Source: Flavobacteriales bacterium (GTDB lineage: Bacteria > Bacteroidota > Bacteroidia > Flavobacteriales_D > Sanyastnellaceae). Taken from it: 64,000 nucleotides of DNA. Shown here one piece after another: positions 1 through 8,189 of the stretch. Both the position numbers and the translations under genes were made by a program. The notes under the pieces were generated by a model that saw only the letters and a list, made by a program, of their open reading frames with translations, made no database searches and was not told the DNA's origin. Each line of letters starts with the position of its first letter. Positions within the stretch are counted from its first letter, which is position 1. The stretch spans positions 1 through 64,000 of the forward strand of contig CANGTU010000007.1 of NCBI GenBank assembly GCA_947456965.1, in the 5' to 3' direction.

Positions 1-2
1 TA

Positions 3-698
3 GATGGGCTTGAGGCGGTCAATCATAGTCAGGTGTCCACTCAGTTGGGCAATGGTTTGATTTCTGTAGTGGAACAGGATGATATATTTTATTTGACTCA
101 TGATTATCACGGTCAATTAACGACTGTTTTGATCGAGAAGTATGGTGATGAAAACGAGGATTTAAAGAGTTGGTTTGGAAATTATCCGATTACTCGATCC
201 TTGTATCATTTAGGAAATCATCATGAAACATGGACTTCTGCGGCTCATGCCTCCGGTTCGGAATTGGACAAACGTTACAATAGTGAAGCAGATTATTGCC
301 CGAATTCGGGTGCCTTGGGTGTTGGGAATGCTTTTAGACATATTCTAGGCCAAGCGGCAATAACCGCAACGTATGGTGAAGGCTTTGCCAAATATTCAGG
401 AGACGCTCACGAACGGGCTAATGGACGTTTTGGGCCGCTAGATGCAGATAATATTGCCGACTTGCTTAACAATGAATACGGACGTCAGATTGGTTCAATC
501 TGGCTGAGTGCGATAGGTGGTGATGCTTCAGAGGCAACCAGAGAGAATGTTGCCGGGTTGATGAATACAATTGCCGAGTATGTGGTTGAAGCAACTCCAG
601 AATTAGCAGGAACGGATGCACCTCACTTCTCTGAGGATGACGACGTGGTTACTGAAACTCATCGACACATTGTACAAATGGCTGGCGAAAATGAATAG
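3..698 (+). CDS. C-terminal part of a large protein with a DUF6973-like (RHS/polymorphic-toxin type) domain, partial
   Basis: The frame is open from base 3, so this is the 3' end of a gene that starts outside the window. The GTG at 33 is only the first internal start-like codon. The visible 230 or so residues include NAFRHILGQA, then GDAHERANG, then DLLNNEYGRQIG. This spacing of RH, HE and NN resembles the DUF6973 family often found at the tips of RHS or polymorphic toxins; that match is from memory and has not been searched. The tail is acidic and His-containing. Base composition is clearly AT-richer than the genes after 3291. The gene is followed 21 bp later by a small exported protein on the same strand, the order expected for a toxin and its partner. 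Toxicity is inferred; no catalytic chemistry is known for this domain. Confidence 0.6.
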   Translation, partial: DGLEAVNHSQVSTQLGNGLISVVEQDDIFYLTHDYHGQLTTVLIEKYGDENEDLKSWFGNYPITRSLYHLGNHHETWTSAAHASGSELDKRYNSEADYCPNSGALGVGNAFRHILGQAAITATYGEGFAKYSGDAHERANGRFGPLDADNIADLLNNEYGRQIGSIWLSAIGGDASEATRENVAGLMNTIAEYVVEATPELAGTDAPHFSEDDDVVTETHRHIVQMAGENE

Positions 699-725
699 AG
701 ATTGTAATAGTTATTTTGCTTGAAT

Positions 726-1232
726 ATGATGTCCCGATCAGCTTGTTTCTATCTTCTACTGGCTTTGAATGCTGCCGGATTGAGTTGCATACGAACGCAA
801 GAGAGAGTAACTCAGCCATATTGGTTTCGAATAAATGAAATGTCGTTTGTTACTGATCTTAATTATTCTCTTTTACGGCAAGTAAGACGAAATACGCATA
901 TTTATTATCAAGACGAATATGAAGAACGTGATTTTTCTGCCCATCAGAAGGGGGTTATTAACGGTTTTGCTGCAGACTATTTTTGGTTAGTGAAGGACTC
1001 TTTGGTGACCAGCGTTTCGTGCTATGCACCGACAGCAGCTTATGATAGATTCCAATTCTGGTCGACGGATACTCTGTTGATCATTGATTTACGAAATGTT
1101 GATGATAGTATTTCGAGAGTATATAATTTTAAAAATCATGAGTTGCATCTCGATTGGTATTTTACCTCTTCGGGTGTTGAAAACCTTGAGTGGGAACTTA
1201 AATCAGTTTCAAATGGGCCTCACGGAAAATAG
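726..1232 (+). CDS. Small exported or lipoprotein-like protein of unknown function, possible immunity partner
   Basis: About 168 residues. An in-frame TTG lies at 720, but the ATGs at 726 and 729 are better starts. The N-terminus is hydrophobic (CFYLLLALNAAGLSC) with a Cys near residue 22, which could be a weak lipobox because the -3 residue is Gly rather than Leu. The rest is rich in Tyr, Phe and Asp, with no family I recognise. It lies just downstream of the toxin-like C-terminus, on the same strand and with the same AT-rich composition. That position suggests an immunity or accessory role, but nothing in the protein itself shows it. Confidence 0.55.
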   Translation: MMSRSACFYLLLALNAAGLSCIRTQERVTQPYWFRINEMSFVTDLNYSLLRQVRRNTHIYYQDEYEERDFSAHQKGVINGFAADYFWLVKDSLVTSVSCYAPTAAYDRFQFWSTDTLLIIDLRNVDDSISRVYNFKNHELHLDWYFTSSGVENLEWELKSVSNGPHGK

Positions 1233-1307
1233 AGTATGATTTTTATTTGAGGTTATTGCAGTTTAAATCAGTGGTGTCAGTTGATTCTGTTATAAAGGAA
1301 TGACTTC

Positions 1308-2216
1308 TCAGTTAGTGGTGTTTTCAATCAACTTATGTCTCCCCAAGAAATTTATCGGGTGGTGCATGTTGATGGCTGCGAGCTCGTCATTGGTGTAGGG
1401 CGCCTGGTAGCATAGCGTGGAACTGATGTCGCGGTGTCCGGCCATGATTTGCACTTGTTCAATGGGTATTCGCTGGGTGTTCAGCCAATGGTAAATCACG
1501 CTCTGCCGGATGCGGATTGGGTTGATCAGTTTTCCGGGAATCGTGACTTTAAATTGCTCTACGACATAGCTCACCAGTCCCGGGGTAACGGCGTGGCCAT
1601 CTTTGGTCTGGATCAATGGCTCTTCAATGCGCTTCCGGGATAGTGCACTTCGCCCGCTGAGGTATTCGCCAAGGAGATAGACCTGCACGCCGGATAAGAT
1701 CAGTTTTCTTCCGTTTAGTTTCAATGTCGGCCTCACCCGTATAGTCGCGTTTGGCAGGTCAATGTCTGTGGTGCGCAATGAGGCTATTTCCGCTGAGGTA
1801 AGGGCATTTTCGACAAGCAGGCTCATGATGATCTTATTGCGCGTGGTCAGCACAGGGAAGCGCTCGTTCCGGCTGCGCAGCTGGTGGAGTTCATTGCCGT
1901 TCAGAAATGTGGCCACGGGCAGGTTTCTGCTGCGGTGCCTTCGCACGCGTATTCCTGATGTGATGTCTTCAACCTCATGCCCGGAAAGGATGAGGAACCT
2001 GAAGTACTTGCGCAGGGCAATCATGCTGAGTTTTTTTCCCTGCTCCCTATTCTTGGTGGCGTACAATGTGGAGAGACCGTGACACAACGCATCCGTGCTT
2101 ATCGCCTCGAGCGGTCCGGTGATCTCCTGAAGGCGCGACAGCAGATAGGTGTACATCTTAGCGGTTTGTGCAGACAAGCCTTCGGCCTGCAGCCATGATC
2201 CGAATGAGTGCAGCAT
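1308..2216 (-). CDS. Tyrosine recombinase-like protein with degenerate active site
   Basis: 302 residues with the two-domain plan of phage-integrase-type recombinases: an N-terminal SAM-like core-binding part (about 1-95) and a C-terminal catalytic part. Catalytic residues are only partly kept. The GH box is present (AGHRD, His261), as is a Tyr at 270 and the second Arg (Arg237). The first Arg, normally in a GLRxSE motif, is Thr140 (ALTSAE), and the His of HxxR is Ile234. It starts 6 bp after the stop of the intact recombinase at 2223-3053 and is probably co-translated with it. It may act as a non-catalytic or partly active partner in a heteromeric recombinase, or be decaying. Confidence 0.85.
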   Translation of the reverse strand: MLHSFGSWLQAEGLSAQTAKMYTYLLSRLQEITGPLEAISTDALCHGLSTLYATKNREQGKKLSMIALRKYFRFLILSGHEVEDITSGIRVRRHRSRNLPVATFLNGNELHQLRSRNERFPVLTTRNKIIMSLLVENALTSAEIASLRTTDIDLPNATIRVRPTLKLNGRKLILSGVQVYLLGEYLSGRSALSRKRIEEPLIQTKDGHAVTPGLVSYVVEQFKVTIPGKLINPIRIRQSVIYHWLNTQRIPIEQVQIMAGHRDISSTLCYQAPYTNDELAAINMHHPINFLGRHKLIENTTN

Positions 2217-2222
2217 GATGGT

Positions 2223-3053
2223 TCAGAGTGAATGAAGTGAATTGCGCTTACGGGTGTACCGGGTGGTGGTAGAAGGGGAGTGGTGGCCCAAAAACTTTTG
2301 AACGGTAAGTATGCCAATCCCCCTTTCCACCAGGTGGGTGGCATAATGATGCCGGAGGTGATGCAAGTTGAGCGGAGGGTCAATGTGTGCCTTGTGGCAT
2401 AACTCCTTGAGCAAACGGGCCAGCCTGATCCCACAAGCTCTTGAATTGCTTTTTCTGGGGATCACAAATTCATGGGGCACGTTCCAGCGTTCGGCCAAAG
2501 TCAGCTGTAACAAGCGACAAAGCCGGTCGCTCATGGGCACCACGCGGTGGTGGGATCCCTTGCCGTTCAAAACGGAAATGGTCAGGGTATCCCAGTGAAT
2601 ATGCCCTACTCTGAGTTCAACCATCTCATTGCGCCGCAGACCGAACCCGTAGGCAAGCAGCAGCAGCAGTATTTCTTCGGGTAGTGTGGCCAGATGAAAC
2701 AGCGATTCAATATCCCGTTCGTTCAGGCGTCTGAAGGACTTTTCCTTCGCCCGTATGCGGGTAATGGAGCGGAAAGCACACTTGGTGAGCCTGCCAGTGT
2801 GCAGGAGGTATTCAGTCCAAACCCCGATGGCCCAAACCTGTTGTTGTATATACGTGGGAATGTGAGCTTGAGGAAGCAGATGTTCCGTCAGGAGGTTGAG
2901 GTAATCTTCAAAGATTACCTCCGGCAGCTCGGTGTGCTCACCCAGACCTCTTGACTCGATGAACTCTGCAAATCGTTTGGCCGAAAGAACAATGAGATTG
3001 ACAGTACACGGGCGAAAGTTGGAAGCAATCAGGAATTCGCGGAAGGCATTCAT
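2223..3053 (-). CDS. Tyrosine recombinase / site-specific integrase
   Basis: 276 residues. It cuts and rejoins DNA at specific sites through a phosphotyrosine intermediate. All expected catalytic residues are visible: Arg140 in FGLRRNE, Lys165 in the beta-hairpin (NGKGSHHR), His231 and Arg234 (HHLRHH), His257 (LGHHS) and nucleophile Tyr266 (TTRYT). The N-terminal 100 residues fit a SAM-like core-binding domain. It is the first gene of a two-recombinase unit read away from the protease at 3291. The tandem arrangement next to a toxin-like gene suggests a mobile or rearranging locus; no attachment site was confirmed. It is distinct from the chromosomal XerD at 53817-54728. Confidence 0.92.
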   Translation of the reverse strand: MNAFREFLIASNFRPCTVNLIVLSAKRFAEFIESRGLGEHTELPEVIFEDYLNLLTEHLLPQAHIPTYIQQQVWAIGVWTEYLLHTGRLTKCAFRSITRIRAKEKSFRRLNERDIESLFHLATLPEEILLLLLAYGFGLRRNEMVELRVGHIHWDTLTISVLNGKGSHHRVVPMSDRLCRLLQLTLAERWNVPHEFVIPRKSNSRACGIRLARLLKELCHKAHIDPPLNLHHLRHHYATHLVERGIGILTVQKFLGHHSPSTTTRYTRKRNSLHSL

Positions 3054-3116
3054 GGAAGTGAACTTGACGTGTCAGACCCGGGAAAAGATCCCCGTACAGG
3101 GCGACCATTCTTGTTT

Positions 3117-3139
3117 AGGGGTTTACACCCCCTTTTTTT
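3117..3139 (+). terminator. Possible rho-independent terminator in the gap between recombinases and protease
   Basis: An AGGGGT stem pairs with ACCCC around a TTAC loop and is followed by a run of seven T. It would stop plus-strand transcripts, yet no plus-strand gene lies directly upstream, so it may be a remnant or may block antisense reading into 3291. The rest of the 3054-3290 gap (237 bp) shows no gene. Confidence 0.35.
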
Positions 3140-3290
3140 CCTTGTTTCTCTCATCCAGGAAACAGGCCGCCTTCATGGGGTTAAAAAACCAAGCATATCG
3201 CATAAGTAGGCATATCAGCATCTGATTTTTTAGCTGTTATAAGCTGAATCGGTTTTTCTTTGTAAAAGACCAAACCGAAAATCCTGCATC

Positions 3291-5564
3291 ATGAAATTTC
3301 TTTACTTGCTTGCACTGGGCTTATTGACTGGTGCCATGTCCAGTGCTCAGATCAGCTATCCGGGCGAGCCCATGCGCTGGCATGACAAGCGCTTTCCTGA
3401 TCACCTTGGCTTTCTGGAAATGCCGGCACTTGACCGCGCCGCCCTGGCTGCAGAAGATGCCGTAGTGGATCAGTACAAGGAAGCACCCTGGCGCTTCGGG
3501 GTTGAGCATGAAGTTCAGATATCTCCATACTCCGGGGGTGTATGGACGGAGGATGCCGATGCGGGTAAGGCCATTTGGCAACTGGCCGTTTATTGTCCTG
3601 CGGGCACGTCCATGAGTTTCCTCTTTTCCCGGTATCAACTGGACAAGGGCGAGCAGCTCACTATCTGGTCGGCGGACCGCACGCGCTTCCTGGGTGTGTT
3701 TGACCACCGCAACAATGCAGAATCGGGATTGCTGCCCGTGGGATTGATTGCCGCTGACCGGGCCGTGATTGAGTTGACTGTGCCACTCGGGCGCACCGGA
3801 GATATTGATCTTGAACTTGGTATGGTGGTGCATGGCTACCGATCACTCCTGCGTAGCGATCTGGATCCCGCGACGGAAGACCGCGGGCCATTCGGCAGTT
3901 CCGGCGCATGCAATATCAACGTGAACTGTCCGCAGGGCGCCGACTGGCAGGTGGAAAAGCGCTCGGTGGCCCTCATCGTATCTGGAGGATTTGCCATGTG
4001 CACAGGCGCGTTGGTGAATAACACGGCCAATGATGGCACTCCGTATTTCCTGACAGCCAATCACTGCCTGCCGAATAATGTGAATAATGTTTCGAATTGG
4101 GTATTCTACTTCAACCATGAGTCGGTCTCCTGCTCAGGTTCTACGGGGCCGACCGACCAGAGCCTTGCCGGATCTGTGTTGCGTGCGCGCAATGCGGGAA
4201 GTGACTTTGCCTTGCTTGAGCTCAACGACACTCCGCCGGCTAGTTTCAATGTCCAGTACGCGGGCTGGGACCGGACTGATCTCAATAGCTCGGCTACCTC
4301 AGCCGTGGGCATTCATCACCCTTCAGGGGACGTCAAGAAGATTTGCTTTGAGGATGACGCTCCCACCAAGACCAACCAGGCCGGTGCAGCTGTCTGGTTC
4401 ATCAACGAATGGGAGGAAGGCGTCACAGAAGGCGGTTCAAGCGGATCGCCTCTCTTCAACCAAAGCCACCGGGTAATCGGTCAGTTATACGGCGGTTTTG
4501 CTGCTTGCTCAGGATCGGTGAACAATGGTGAAGCGGATTGGTACGGCCGATTTGGTGTGAGCTGGGATGGCAATTCATCGAGTTCGCGACTGCGCGACTG
4601 GCTCGATCCGCTCGGATCCAACCCCAATTTTATCGATGGTTATCCTGACGGATTCGTATCAGCTCAGTACGATGCCGCAGCAGGAGCCATAGCGGGCATT
4701 CCTTCCACCGTATGCGGCAGCGCCATCAATGGATCATTTAACTTAATCAACAACGGCACTGCTACGCTGGTCAGTTGCACCATTACCTACCAGATCGCAG
4801 GAGGTCCCGGAGGGGTAATCAACTGGTCGGGATCTCTTGCTTCCGGTGAATCGGCTAGTGTGGACCTGCCCGCAATCTCCGCATCCAATGGCAGCAACAC
4901 GCTCACAATCACCGTATCCAATCCCAACGGGCAGAGCGATCAGAATGCGGCTAACAACTCCTCACAGGTGATCTTCACGGCAATCGCCGGACCCACCTTG
5001 AGTTGCGAGCTGACGCTCGCCTTCGACGACTATCCCGAAGAAACATCCTGGCTCATCACGCAGGGCAACACGACCGTTTACAGTTCTAACGGCACGTATG
5101 ACAATCAGTCGCCGGGCTCAACGCTGACCATTAACCTGTGCCTGAGTGAGGGCTGCTATAACCTGATCATGGAGGATAGTTACGGAGATGGCATGTGCTG
5201 CGCCTATGGTGATGGCAGCTATGAGCTCGTCAATAACCTGGCTCAGGTCGTGGCTTCAGGAGGAGAATTTGGTGATTCCCAAACCACCACCTTCTGCGTT
5301 GGCGGGGCAGGAGTGGAATCCATAGAATCGGCCGGGATGTTCATTTACCCGAATCCAGCTGATCAGCACCTTATGGTAGCCATTCCAGGTGGTGACGTGA
5401 TACGCTATGTGGTGGTGGATGTGACCGGAAGGGAAGTCCTGAAGGGCCAGTTCACCGGAACCACGGCACGTCTGGACACATCTGCACTGGTGGGCGGAAG
5501 CTACATTATGCGCACAGAAGGTGCCAATGGTGTTCGGGCGTTACCATTCCAGGTGCGTCACTAA
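3291..5564 (+). CDS. Secreted trypsin-like serine endopeptidase (lysyl-endopeptidase type) with T9SS sorting tail
   Basis: 757 residues. A Sec signal peptide (MKFLYLLALGLLTGAMSSAQ) is followed by an N-terminal propeptide-like region, then a chymotrypsin-fold protease. The catalytic triad is visible: His258 in LTANHCL, Asp305 in GSDFALL and Ser384 in GGSSGSPLF, with the GQLYGG strand typical of lysyl-endopeptidase relatives. Next come a CARDB-like adhesion module (about 460-560) and a segment with GDGMC repeats. The C-terminal 75 residues begin FIYPNPA and read as a type IX secretion sorting domain, so the protein is expected to reach the cell surface or medium. It is a single-gene unit, ended by the hairpin at 5595. 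Substrate is inferred only from family resemblance. Confidence 0.93.
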   Translation: MKFLYLLALGLLTGAMSSAQISYPGEPMRWHDKRFPDHLGFLEMPALDRAALAAEDAVVDQYKEAPWRFGVEHEVQISPYSGGVWTEDADAGKAIWQLAVYCPAGTSMSFLFSRYQLDKGEQLTIWSADRTRFLGVFDHRNNAESGLLPVGLIAADRAVIELTVPLGRTGDIDLELGMVVHGYRSLLRSDLDPATEDRGPFGSSGACNINVNCPQGADWQVEKRSVALIVSGGFAMCTGALVNNTANDGTPYFLTANHCLPNNVNNVSNWVFYFNHESVSCSGSTGPTDQSLAGSVLRARNAGSDFALLELNDTPPASFNVQYAGWDRTDLNSSATSAVGIHHPSGDVKKICFEDDAPTKTNQAGAAVWFINEWEEGVTEGGSSGSPLFNQSHRVIGQLYGGFAACSGSVNNGEADWYGRFGVSWDGNSSSSRLRDWLDPLGSNPNFIDGYPDGFVSAQYDAAAGAIAGIPSTVCGSAINGSFNLINNGTATLVSCTITYQIAGGPGGVINWSGSLASGESASVDLPAISASNGSNTLTITVSNPNGQSDQNAANNSSQVIFTAIAGPTLSCELTLAFDDYPEETSWLITQGNTTVYSSNGTYDNQSPGSTLTINLCLSEGCYNLIMEDSYGDGMCCAYGDGSYELVNNLAQVVASGGEFGDSQTTTFCVGGAGVESIESAGMFIYPNPADQHLMVAIPGGDVIRYVVVDVTGREVLKGQFTGTTARLDTSALVGGSYIMRTEGANGVRALPFQVRH

Positions 5565-5594
5565 CGATGAATGTGAACAAGCGTGTGGATAAAT

Positions 5595-5618
5595 AGGCCG
5601 CCCTGCGCGGCCTTTTTT
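5595..5618 (+). terminator. Rho-independent terminator after the secreted protease
   Basis: The arms AGGCCGC (5595-5601) and GCGGCCT (5607-5613) form a stem with a 5-nt loop, followed by a six-T tract. It lies about 30 bp past the protease stop codon. Confidence 0.85.
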
Positions 5619-5676
5619 CATGTCTGGGGGGTGGCACGTCGGGTAATTTCGTCACCCTGCTTTCGCAGCCTCGGAT

Positions 5677-6810
5677 ATGCTTCCCACCACCCTCTGGTCA
5701 ACCTGGCAAATTGCATGTTTAGCCTGTGTGATACTGGCCTGGATCATCCAGCTGGTGTACATCCTGCGCTACCTGTTGCCCTTGGCGCGTTATCGCTCCG
5801 TTCGGGCCGCAGCGGAAACCTTTCCGGTGAGCGTGATCATCAGTGCCCGAAATGAAGAGAAAAATCTATTGGAGCATATCCCGCTCATTATGGAGCAGGA
5901 CTATCCCGAATTTGAGGTCATAGTGGTCAATGACAGCAGTTGGGATGATACAGGCACGGTGCTGAAGGCCCTGGAGATCAGCTACCCCAGGCTTCGGCTG
6001 ATCCACCTCGACGAGGAGAAGCAGAATATGCAAGGAAAGAAGTTCGCCCTGACTCTGGCCATCAAGGCGGCCCGTTATGAGCATATTCTCCTCACGGATG
6101 CCGATTGCCGGCCGGCATCCACTGGATGGATCCGCGCCATGGCCGGGGGCTATACCGAGGGAAAGGAGATTGTGCTCGGCTTTGCGCCCCAGGATCGCCG
6201 CCCGGGATGGCTCAACCGCTTGATCCGCTTTGATACGTTACTGATCGGATTGCAGTACATGGGTTTTGCCATCCGCGGTCAACCGTATATGGGTGTGGGA
6301 AGAAACTTGTCGTATAAAAAGGAGCTCTTCTTCCGCGTCGGTGGCTTTCGCAGTCATTACCGGCTCGCTTCGGGTGATGATGACCTCTTTGTGAACCAGG
6401 TGGCCACCCTCCGGAACACGGCCATCATGATGGAGCCGGGATCGCATATGGTTTCGGCCCCTCGGGAGGAGTGGAAGGGCTGGTTCGGTCAAAAGCGCCG
6501 TCACCTCACCACAGCCCCGTATTACAAGCCTGCACATCGCAACCAGCTCGCTCTGTGGCCTGCCAGCTATTACCTCCTTCTGGCCGGAGCGGCGGGGACC
6601 CTGGTTGTCCATGCCGGGGTGTGGATAGTTGTCGGGCTCATGGTCATCCGGTACATCGTCCTTGTGGCTACTTTGCGAGCAGCATGCAGAAAGCTTCACC
6701 AGCCGGCCGACGTGGTGTGGCTGGCTCCTGTACTGGAGTTCCACCTGCACGCATTGAATGTAGGCCTCTATGTGAGTAACCTCTTGCAGAAACCACAGAA
6801 ATGGACATGA
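5677..6810 (+). CDS. Membrane glycosyltransferase, family 2
   Basis: 377 residues. Likely transfers a sugar from a nucleotide-sugar donor to a growing polysaccharide or lipid at the inner membrane. There is one membrane segment near the N-terminus (about 5-30). The GT2 core follows, with SARNEEKN, NDSSWDD, the DxD motif in TDADCRP and a QKRRH element in place of the usual QxxRW. Two or three membrane segments close the protein. Its stop overlaps the start of the ECF sigma gene by 10 bp, so the two are translated together. The acceptor cannot be told from sequence. Confidence 0.9.
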   Translation: MLPTTLWSTWQIACLACVILAWIIQLVYILRYLLPLARYRSVRAAAETFPVSVIISARNEEKNLLEHIPLIMEQDYPEFEVIVVNDSSWDDTGTVLKALEISYPRLRLIHLDEEKQNMQGKKFALTLAIKAARYEHILLTDADCRPASTGWIRAMAGGYTEGKEIVLGFAPQDRRPGWLNRLIRFDTLLIGLQYMGFAIRGQPYMGVGRNLSYKKELFFRVGGFRSHYRLASGDDDLFVNQVATLRNTAIMMEPGSHMVSAPREEWKGWFGQKRRHLTTAPYYKPAHRNQLALWPASYYLLLAGAAGTLVVHAGVWIVVGLMVIRYIVLVATLRAACRKLHQPADVVWLAPVLEFHLHALNVGLYVSNLLQKPQKWT

Positions 6811-7409
6811 TTTCCCACCTATCCGAGAAGGGCCAGTATGACTACCAACTGGTCCAGCGGGCACTCCATCAGGGCGAGCAAAAGGCCTTTGGCGAGCTCA
6901 TGGAGCGTTACCGGGAGCCCGTTTACTTCATGCTCCTCAAGATGGTGGACAACAGGGATGATGCGGAGGATCTGACCATAGAGGCATTCGGCAAGGCCTT
7001 TCGCCGTCTTCAGCAATACACCCCCCAGTTTGCCTTTTCTACCTGGCTTTTCAAGATAGCCACAAATAACTGCATTGACTTTATCCGCAAGAAGCGCATC
7101 CGGGCGATATCCATTGATCAGGGGTTCCAGACCGAAGATGGTGAAACCATCGAGATCAGTGTGAAGGATGCGGTGCTCGATCCAGCGGAGGCCATGCAGA
7201 AGGAAGAACGCATCCGGAAGATGCGCGAAATCGTGGATAAGCTGAAACCCCGCTACCGCAAGCTGGTAGAGATGCGCTACTTCGATGAAATGGCGTATGA
7301 GGAGATTGCAGAGGAGCTCAATCTCCCGCTCGGAACCGTCAAGGCCCAACTCTTCAGGGCGCGCGAATTCCTGTTCCAGATGATGAAGAATACCCGGGAC
7401 GTGTACTGA
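6801..7409 (+). CDS. RNA polymerase sigma factor, ECF/sigma-70 family
   Basis: 202 residues. Region 2 is visible at about 25-95 (RDDAEDLTIEAFGKAFRRL, then FSTWLFKIATNNCIDFIRKK). Region 4 lies at about 140-195 (YRKLVEMRYFDEMAYEEIAEEL, with LPLGTVKAQLFRAR as the DNA-reading helix). This is the RpoE-like layout with a longer linker than usual. No anti-sigma factor lies next to it; its neighbours are a glycosyltransferase, overlapping by 10 bp, and rsmG 15 bp downstream. Control could therefore be transcriptional or by a distant anti-sigma factor. Confidence 0.93.
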   Translation: MDMISHLSEKGQYDYQLVQRALHQGEQKAFGELMERYREPVYFMLLKMVDNRDDAEDLTIEAFGKAFRRLQQYTPQFAFSTWLFKIATNNCIDFIRKKRIRAISIDQGFQTEDGETIEISVKDAVLDPAEAMQKEERIRKMREIVDKLKPRYRKLVEMRYFDEMAYEEIAEELNLPLGTVKAQLFRAREFLFQMMKNTRDVY

Positions 7410-7424
7410 TCAGCCAGGTGTAAC

Positions 7425-8048
7425 ATGGACCTGATCCGATCCTACTTCCCGGCATTGAATGCAAGACAGGATGCTTATTTCCTGCGGCTGGGAGACCTCT
7501 ACCGCGAGTGGAACCAGCAGATCAACGTGATCTCCCGAAAGGACATTGACCACCTCTATGAACGTCATGTGCTGCATAGTCTGGCCATCCACCGCTTCTT
7601 GCCTTTCCAGCCCGGTTCGCGCATTCTCGATATAGGCACAGGCGGAGGATTTCCGGGTATTCCGCTCGCTATCATGCAGCCGGATGTCCAGTTCGTACTC
7701 GTGGATTCCATTGGAAAGAAAATCAAAGTGGTACAGGGCGTGGTGGATGCCCTCGGGCTTCGCAATGTGACTGCACGGCACGAACGGGCCGAAAGGACCT
7801 CCGGATCCTTCGACTTCGCTGTGAGCAGGGCCGTGGCTCCGCTGCCCGAACTGATTGGCTGGAGCCGGCCACGGATCTCGCGTACCCACCTCAATGCCTT
7901 GCCCAATGGGCTCATTTGCCTGAAAGGCGGGGACCTGAAAGAGGAACTGAAGCCCGTTCAAGATCCCACTGAAGTGCACGCACTTTCGGATTATTTCAAT
8001 GAAGAATTCTTTCAGGAAAAAAAACTGATTTATGTATCCCTGGCCTGA
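7425..8048 (+). CDS. rsmG: 16S rRNA (guanine-527-N7)-methyltransferase RsmG
   Basis: 207 residues. Methylates G527 of 16S rRNA using S-adenosylmethionine. The Rossmann core is clear: ILDIGTGGGFPGIPLAI for AdoMet binding, then VDSIGKKIKVV and the late VSRAVAPL and CLKGGD elements of the GidB family. The N-terminal helices carry WNQQINVISRKD, also typical. Length matches the family. It follows the sigma factor by 15 bp and ends at a strong bidirectional hairpin, so it is probably the last gene of a three-gene unit. Confidence 0.96.
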   Translation: MDLIRSYFPALNARQDAYFLRLGDLYREWNQQINVISRKDIDHLYERHVLHSLAIHRFLPFQPGSRILDIGTGGGFPGIPLAIMQPDVQFVLVDSIGKKIKVVQGVVDALGLRNVTARHERAERTSGSFDFAVSRAVAPLPELIGWSRPRISRTHLNALPNGLICLKGGDLKEELKPVQDPTEVHALSDYFNEEFFQEKKLIYVSLA

Positions 8049-8054
8049 AAACAA

Positions 8055-8079
8055 AAAAGGGTTCACGTTGAACCCTTTT
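8055..8079 (+). terminator. Bidirectional terminator between rsmG and the response regulator
   Basis: The stem GGGTTCA (8059-8065) / TGAACCC (8069-8075) has a 3-nt loop, with A-run on the left and T-run on the right. It can serve rsmG on the plus strand and the converging regulator gene on the minus strand. Confidence 0.85.
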
Positions 8080-8189
8080 CTGTAAACCTGCAAGGAAAAT
8101 TTTGAAACCAACGCAGCCCTGGAAAGCTGCGCAACCAATATAAAGACGGACGCCTTTTCGGGGGGTTGCCTTTTTATTTTTAAAAAAAA

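Noticed and set aside
33-698. Full-length 221-residue gene starting at the GTG at 33
   Set aside because: The frame stays open to base 3 without a stop and there is no start signal near 33, so this is the end of a larger gene.
8086-8189. Possible small RNA or second terminator in the rsmG/regulator gap
   Set aside because: A CGCAGC / GCTGCG stem is present, but there is no clear promoter or T-run directly after it, so it cannot be supported.
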